From Plakobranchus ocellatus (lineage: Eukaryota > Mollusca > Gastropoda > Plakobranchidae), in contig BLXT01007988.1 in the NCBI GenBank assembly GCA_019648995.1, positions 1,403,091 through 1,424,270 on the forward strand: a stretch of DNA of 21,180 nucleotides, read 5' to 3'. A model generated the notes under the pieces. It was not told the DNA's origin. It ran no database searches and was given only the letters and a program-made list of their open reading frames with translations. Within the stretch, counting starts at the first letter, position 1; the number at the start of each line of letters is the position of its first letter. Below are positions 17,992 through 21,180 of the stretch, one piece after another. The translations under genes were made by a program, and so were the position numbers.

Positions 17992-18255
17992 TCAAATGCT
18001 TCTCATAGATAAATGCTTCGTATAAATTAAACATGTAGATCTATGTTGCACTTTCCTTATCCAACATCGCTTGAAGAAACGTTGGCTGCCCGCGCAATCC
18101 CCTTGGTCATCTCTCTCCAATCCTCTCTCTTTTCTATGGTGGTGAACATTTCTGTACAATTCCTCCCATATTGCAGTATATGTCCTTAAAAGTACTCGAT
18201 CATATTTATGTTTGGGGAATATAAAATCTATATCGCCTTTGGAGAACAATTTACG
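17992..18255 (-). other. Unassigned minus-strand frame with protein-like composition
   Basis: A minus frame of about 85 codons is hydrophilic and not low-complexity. It has segments such as IFPKHKYDRVLLRTYTAIW, EELYRNVHHHRKERG and CAGSQRFFKRCWIRKVQ. The region is GC-richer than its flanks. It opens without an ATG (TTG at the left border, after an upstream TGA). A neighbouring frame also has a coding feel (WREMTKGIARAANVSSS), which would fit a frameshifted remnant of a mobile element. I recognise no family. Confidence 0.22.
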
Positions 18256-18374
18256 CCTAAAGGATTTTCATTGAGAGCGACAGCCCTAATTTATTGAGAT
18301 AGTAAAAGTCTATCACAGAACTTTAAAGCTATTTTAAGTCCTGTTTCAGCCAAATTATAAGAATTGAAAGATGT

Positions 18375-18424
<50 letters not shown>

Positions 18425-18516
18425 CAGAGAGAGAGAAAGAGAGAGAGAGTGAGAGAGAGAGAGAAAGAGAGAGAGACAGAGAGAGAGTGTGAGAGAGAGA
18501 GAAAGAGAGAGAGACA

Positions 18517-18560
<44 letters not shown>

Positions 18561-18600
18561 CAGAGAGAGAGTGTGAGAGAGAGAGAAAGAGAGAGACAGA

Positions 18601-18636
<36 letters not shown>

Positions 18637-18728
18637 AAGAGAGAGAGACAGAGAGAGAGTGTGAGAGAGAGAGAAAGAGAGAGAGACAGAGAAAGAGAGA
18701 GAGAAAGAGAGAAAGAAAAAGAGAGAGA

Positions 18729-18765
<37 letters not shown>

Positions 18766-18785
18766 TGTGTGAGAGAGAGAGAGAG
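18375..18785 (+). repeat. 410-bp GA array with higher-order structure
   Basis: Almost pure purine strand with interspersed GACAG and GTGTG. The gtgtgagaga marker recurs at 18487, 18571 and 18659, spaced 84 and 88 bp, with gacag at matching internal positions, so blocks of about 86 bp have been duplicated within the microsatellite. Confidence 0.95.
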
Positions 18786-19650
18786 TTCAGCACTATCAAA
18801 AGATATGATTTTTTCATACCAGCTGTCTATCATGTCTGAAGAGAGCTGGCGTTGATTCAATATATTTTAGATAATCCACATGGGTTTTCGTACTCTTTGA
18901 TTTTGACATTTGCAATAGATGTATTACAGTTACGCATTCTTTTAAAATATGTTGCTTCTTCATTCTTTTTCTCTTTCTTTTTTCTGCATTATTATGCTAT
19001 AGAGTACACGCTTTGGCACTGTTATTGACTTTTCAGTCAGTATTAGTGGATATGTTTTCTGTACACTTTTTTTTCCCCTTAAAGTAGCAGCACTGAGTAC
19101 TGTATCTATGAGAACCTCAAACTTAAGAACTGATCGCTGGCTTCCGTTTTAGTAACTACTTTCTATTTTTAAAAAGTCTGTTGATAAATAAAAACAAAGA
19201 TATTCATTTTATTTCACATTAAAGTAGATACTAACAAACCCTCTTCTTATGTGTAATTTATTTCTTTTCGAACACACAGACATACGCGCATACAGGTGTA
19301 CATGATAAAAACTTTTAAAAATTAATACATACGTGAAAAGAAACGAAACACAGCTTTGGATTAGATATAGTAAACAGAGACGGGTTAGCACAGAAAAGAC
19401 AATCTATAATAGGCATGGAGAGTTGCTTGCGGCGTTTGAAAACAGAACCAGTTTTTTTAGTGTCGAGGGTTGCTAGGTTCACCTTTTGATTGCCGACATC
19501 AGACTGGATATGTGCCAGGATTAGTCAACTTTCCATTTTTGGCCCCTATGATGATTTGCTTTTTGTTCAGCGCTTAAATTTGACCCATCGTGAAGTTGCT
19601 ATCTTTAGCTTCGCTAAATGTACATAAAGTTTTAAAAGTAAACTCTGTCC
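18786..19650. other. AT-rich non-coding stretch
   Basis: No gene recognised. The minus frame at 19209-19391 is unremarkable. The sequence becomes GC-balanced near 19430, approaching the SINE. Confidence 0.4.
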
Positions 19651-19655
19651 TGGAT

Positions 19656-19806
19656 GGAGGCGTCGGTGGCACAGTGGATAGGGAATCCGCCCTGAGATCT
19701 GTAGGGACCTTCTGTAGGGGTGGGGGGTACGTGCCCCGCCATTGGCGCCTTGGCCTGACGGAGGGCCTGAAAGCCTGATATCACTTTGATGTGGACTGGC
19801 TATATA
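19656..19806 (+). mobile_element. tRNA-derived SINE, family A, copy 3 (most complete)
   Basis: A box tggcacagtggatagg lies at 19667-19682 and a slightly degenerate B box, ggtacgtgccc, at 19726-19736. The family core cctgacggagggcctgaa follows (within 19752-19773, identical to 5812-5833), then the tail cctgatatcac...gatgtggactggctat shared with copy 1. Length is about 150 bp. No A-tail follows directly; an A-run and TA array begin about 100 bp further on. Confidence 0.8.
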
Positions 19807-19902
19807 TTAGACAACAACCTGAACGGAATAGCTTGCGCTGAAATAGTCTACAATAGCCGTGGTATTTTCAACCTTTGTGACCCCTCCCTCCTCCCCCCAA
19901 TT

Positions 19903-19919
19903 AAAAAAAAAAAAAAAAA

Positions 19920-19982
<63 letters not shown>

Positions 19983-19990
19983 TTTTTTTT
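19903..19990 (+). repeat. Poly-A, (TA)n, poly-T compound array
   Basis: About 18 A residues, then some 28 TA units, an acata break and 8 T. The whole is nearly self-complementary and could form a long hairpin. Tyr-Ile frames are artefacts. Confidence 0.95.
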
Positions 19991-20545
19991 CTCGTCTGTC
20001 CATCCTTTTTATCGGCTAATGAACGCCTCAATATCGAAGTATTTTATGATTACTAAAAAATAGAACTGATGACTATGAACTAGTTTATAGAGAAAAAAAA
20101 ATACACCAAACGGAAGAAAACTCGAAAACTTTATGAAAGTAAATATTTTCATCAATATGCTTTTGACTCCTGGATATTTGATCATTAACTTTCTGCTTGA
20201 CTTACACAAAGGCGACAAATTAACGCTGCAGTTTGATACTAGTGTGTGTAAAGGTGGCGTGGAAAAAAATTAAAAAGAAATAGTAATAAAAATGAGACTG
20301 CACTAAAAATAATCAACCGCTCGTGTTATCCAGACTTTATTAGTGAGACTCAACGGAAAGATTGTATTCATGCCGAGTGCGAGGGTATATAGAGACTGAA
20401 AGCAATAACGTTATTGTACGTTAAACGACCTTTAAAAAAAAAACCACACACACATATTTATATTCTGCCCGTAATAATAAAATTCTTTTGGTAACCTTTT
20501 CTTTGTAATATAAAGATTATTATGTTTCCTTGATGTCTTATACTG
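19991..20545. other. AT-rich non-coding stretch
   Basis: No recognised feature apart from A-runs near 20092 and 20433. Confidence 0.4.
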
Positions 20546-20564
20546 ATTTGGAATTTTCCGATTT

Positions 20565-20597
20565 CTTTTTCACTTTTTCTATTTCAGTTTTCGTAGC
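20565..20597 (+). promoter_or_regulatory. Possible 3' splice acceptor
   Basis: A long pyrimidine tract (gatttctttttcactttttctatttcag) matches a strong metazoan acceptor ending near 20597. Entered so that two following bases complete a codon, the next frame is open for only about a dozen codons (FVAFSSSTGHS, then stop). It could be a last coding exon or UTR of the candidate gene if exon 2 uses the weak donor near 16353. Speculative. Confidence 0.2.
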
Positions 20598-20906
20598 CTT
20601 CAGTTCTAGCACAGGACATTCCTGAATCACTAGCATTAGAGTCTCGTTTTGGAGGCGTTGCAAACATTGGGAATGAAAATTTAAATTTCTCATTCATTCT
20701 ACAATATGAATATTACATGCTCTGTCCTTTAAATCTTGCTATACACAGCGAGAAAAGGAATTAATGTGCTTTGCTGAATTATTGCTGACTGAGATATACA
20801 TCGTTTCCCTAATCTGCATTTTTATCGGCTATTGCAGCAAATTATTATTGTTTTGTAGAGTTTCTTATATAATTTAGACTTACTTGATCATTGAGAATCA
20901 AGCATT
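20598..20906. other. AT-rich non-coding stretch
   Basis: Nothing recognised besides the short frame noted after the acceptor. Confidence 0.35.
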
Positions 20907-20928
20907 AAAAAAAAAAAAAAAAAAAAAA
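20907..20928 (+). repeat. Poly-A run (22 A)
   Basis: Uninterrupted homopolymer. No retroposon body could be recognised to its left. Confidence 0.9.
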
Positions 20929-21180
20929 CTCACCAAAGTTCCAACTCTAACCGCTCCATATTTTCTGATCCCATCTCAATCATAGCATCATTAAAATTCT
21001 TGCTAGTTTTAACCAATCAAAAGATCACCTCTCTGTCTAGAGGTTAACATTAAGGTGAGGAAACTTTCTCATGTATAAGAAATTTATTTTTTTTTTTTTT
21101 TTGGTAATAGAATTCACGATTAATTTATTAACACGGAATCCCTCCTCTCTCCCCTTTCTCATCTTCAACCCCATTTCTCG
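20929..21180. other. Non-coding DNA with a 16-T run
   Basis: Poly-T at 21087-21102 and a C/T-rich right edge. No gene signal seen. Confidence 0.5.

Noticed and set aside
18291-18860. Long Ser-Leu and Glu-Arg open frames on both strands
   Set aside because: They are generated entirely by the GA array; any frame through (GA)n stays open.

Overview
The window reads as gene-poor, AT-rich nuclear DNA from a eukaryote, most likely a marine invertebrate. There are no bacterial-style gene rows. Long simple repeats ((GA)n, (ATT)n, (CAA)n, (ATCT)n, (TA)n) and degraded retroelements fill much of it. Microsatellite-rich genomes of this kind are common in molluscs and decapod crustaceans, but I cannot name the organism from this sequence. 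Almost all open frames longer than 60 codons are low-complexity translations of repeats or chance frames.

Left part (1-5850): position 1 falls in the tail of a tRNA-derived SINE. A more GC-balanced block (about 520-1960) carries, on the minus strand, two adjacent C-terminal fragments of LINE-type reverse transcriptases. One has a clear CCHC zinc knuckle, and a 14-bp exact direct repeat flanks the block. A second balanced block (3640-4200) has two tRNA-like SINE heads in a row. Next come a GGT-rich 27-bp tandem repeat, a (GA)n tract and a second copy of the first SINE family, with intact A and B boxes (5732-5850).

Middle part (5850-15100): a compound ATT/CAT/CCT microsatellite, a local tandem duplication built around TA arrays (7400-7645), a ten-copy 51-bp minisatellite whose units can fold into a hairpin (11747-12241), and (CAA)n, (CT)n and (ATCT)n arrays. 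Unknown bases at 14852-14853 mark an assembly ambiguity.

Right part (15100-21180): the only gene model I would defend starts here on the plus strand. A CpG-dense block (15125-15300) precedes an ATG in a near-ideal Kozak context (15492), five codons, a GTAAGT donor, a 782-nt intron and a textbook 3' splice site (TACTAAC branch point, pyrimidine tract, TAG). The second exon stays in frame and completes an N-terminal signal peptide, giving a predicted 45-residue secreted peptide, or the 5' end of a longer secreted protein. The intron holds a cluster of GAGATAGACC motifs that look like a small foldback element. Beyond it lie two long purine (GA)n tracts, the third full SINE copy (19656-19806) and more AT-rich DNA.

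No operon, CRISPR array, rRNA or intact tRNA gene is visible. The best candidates for something undescribed are the small secreted-peptide gene, the intronic foldback element and the hairpin minisatellite.
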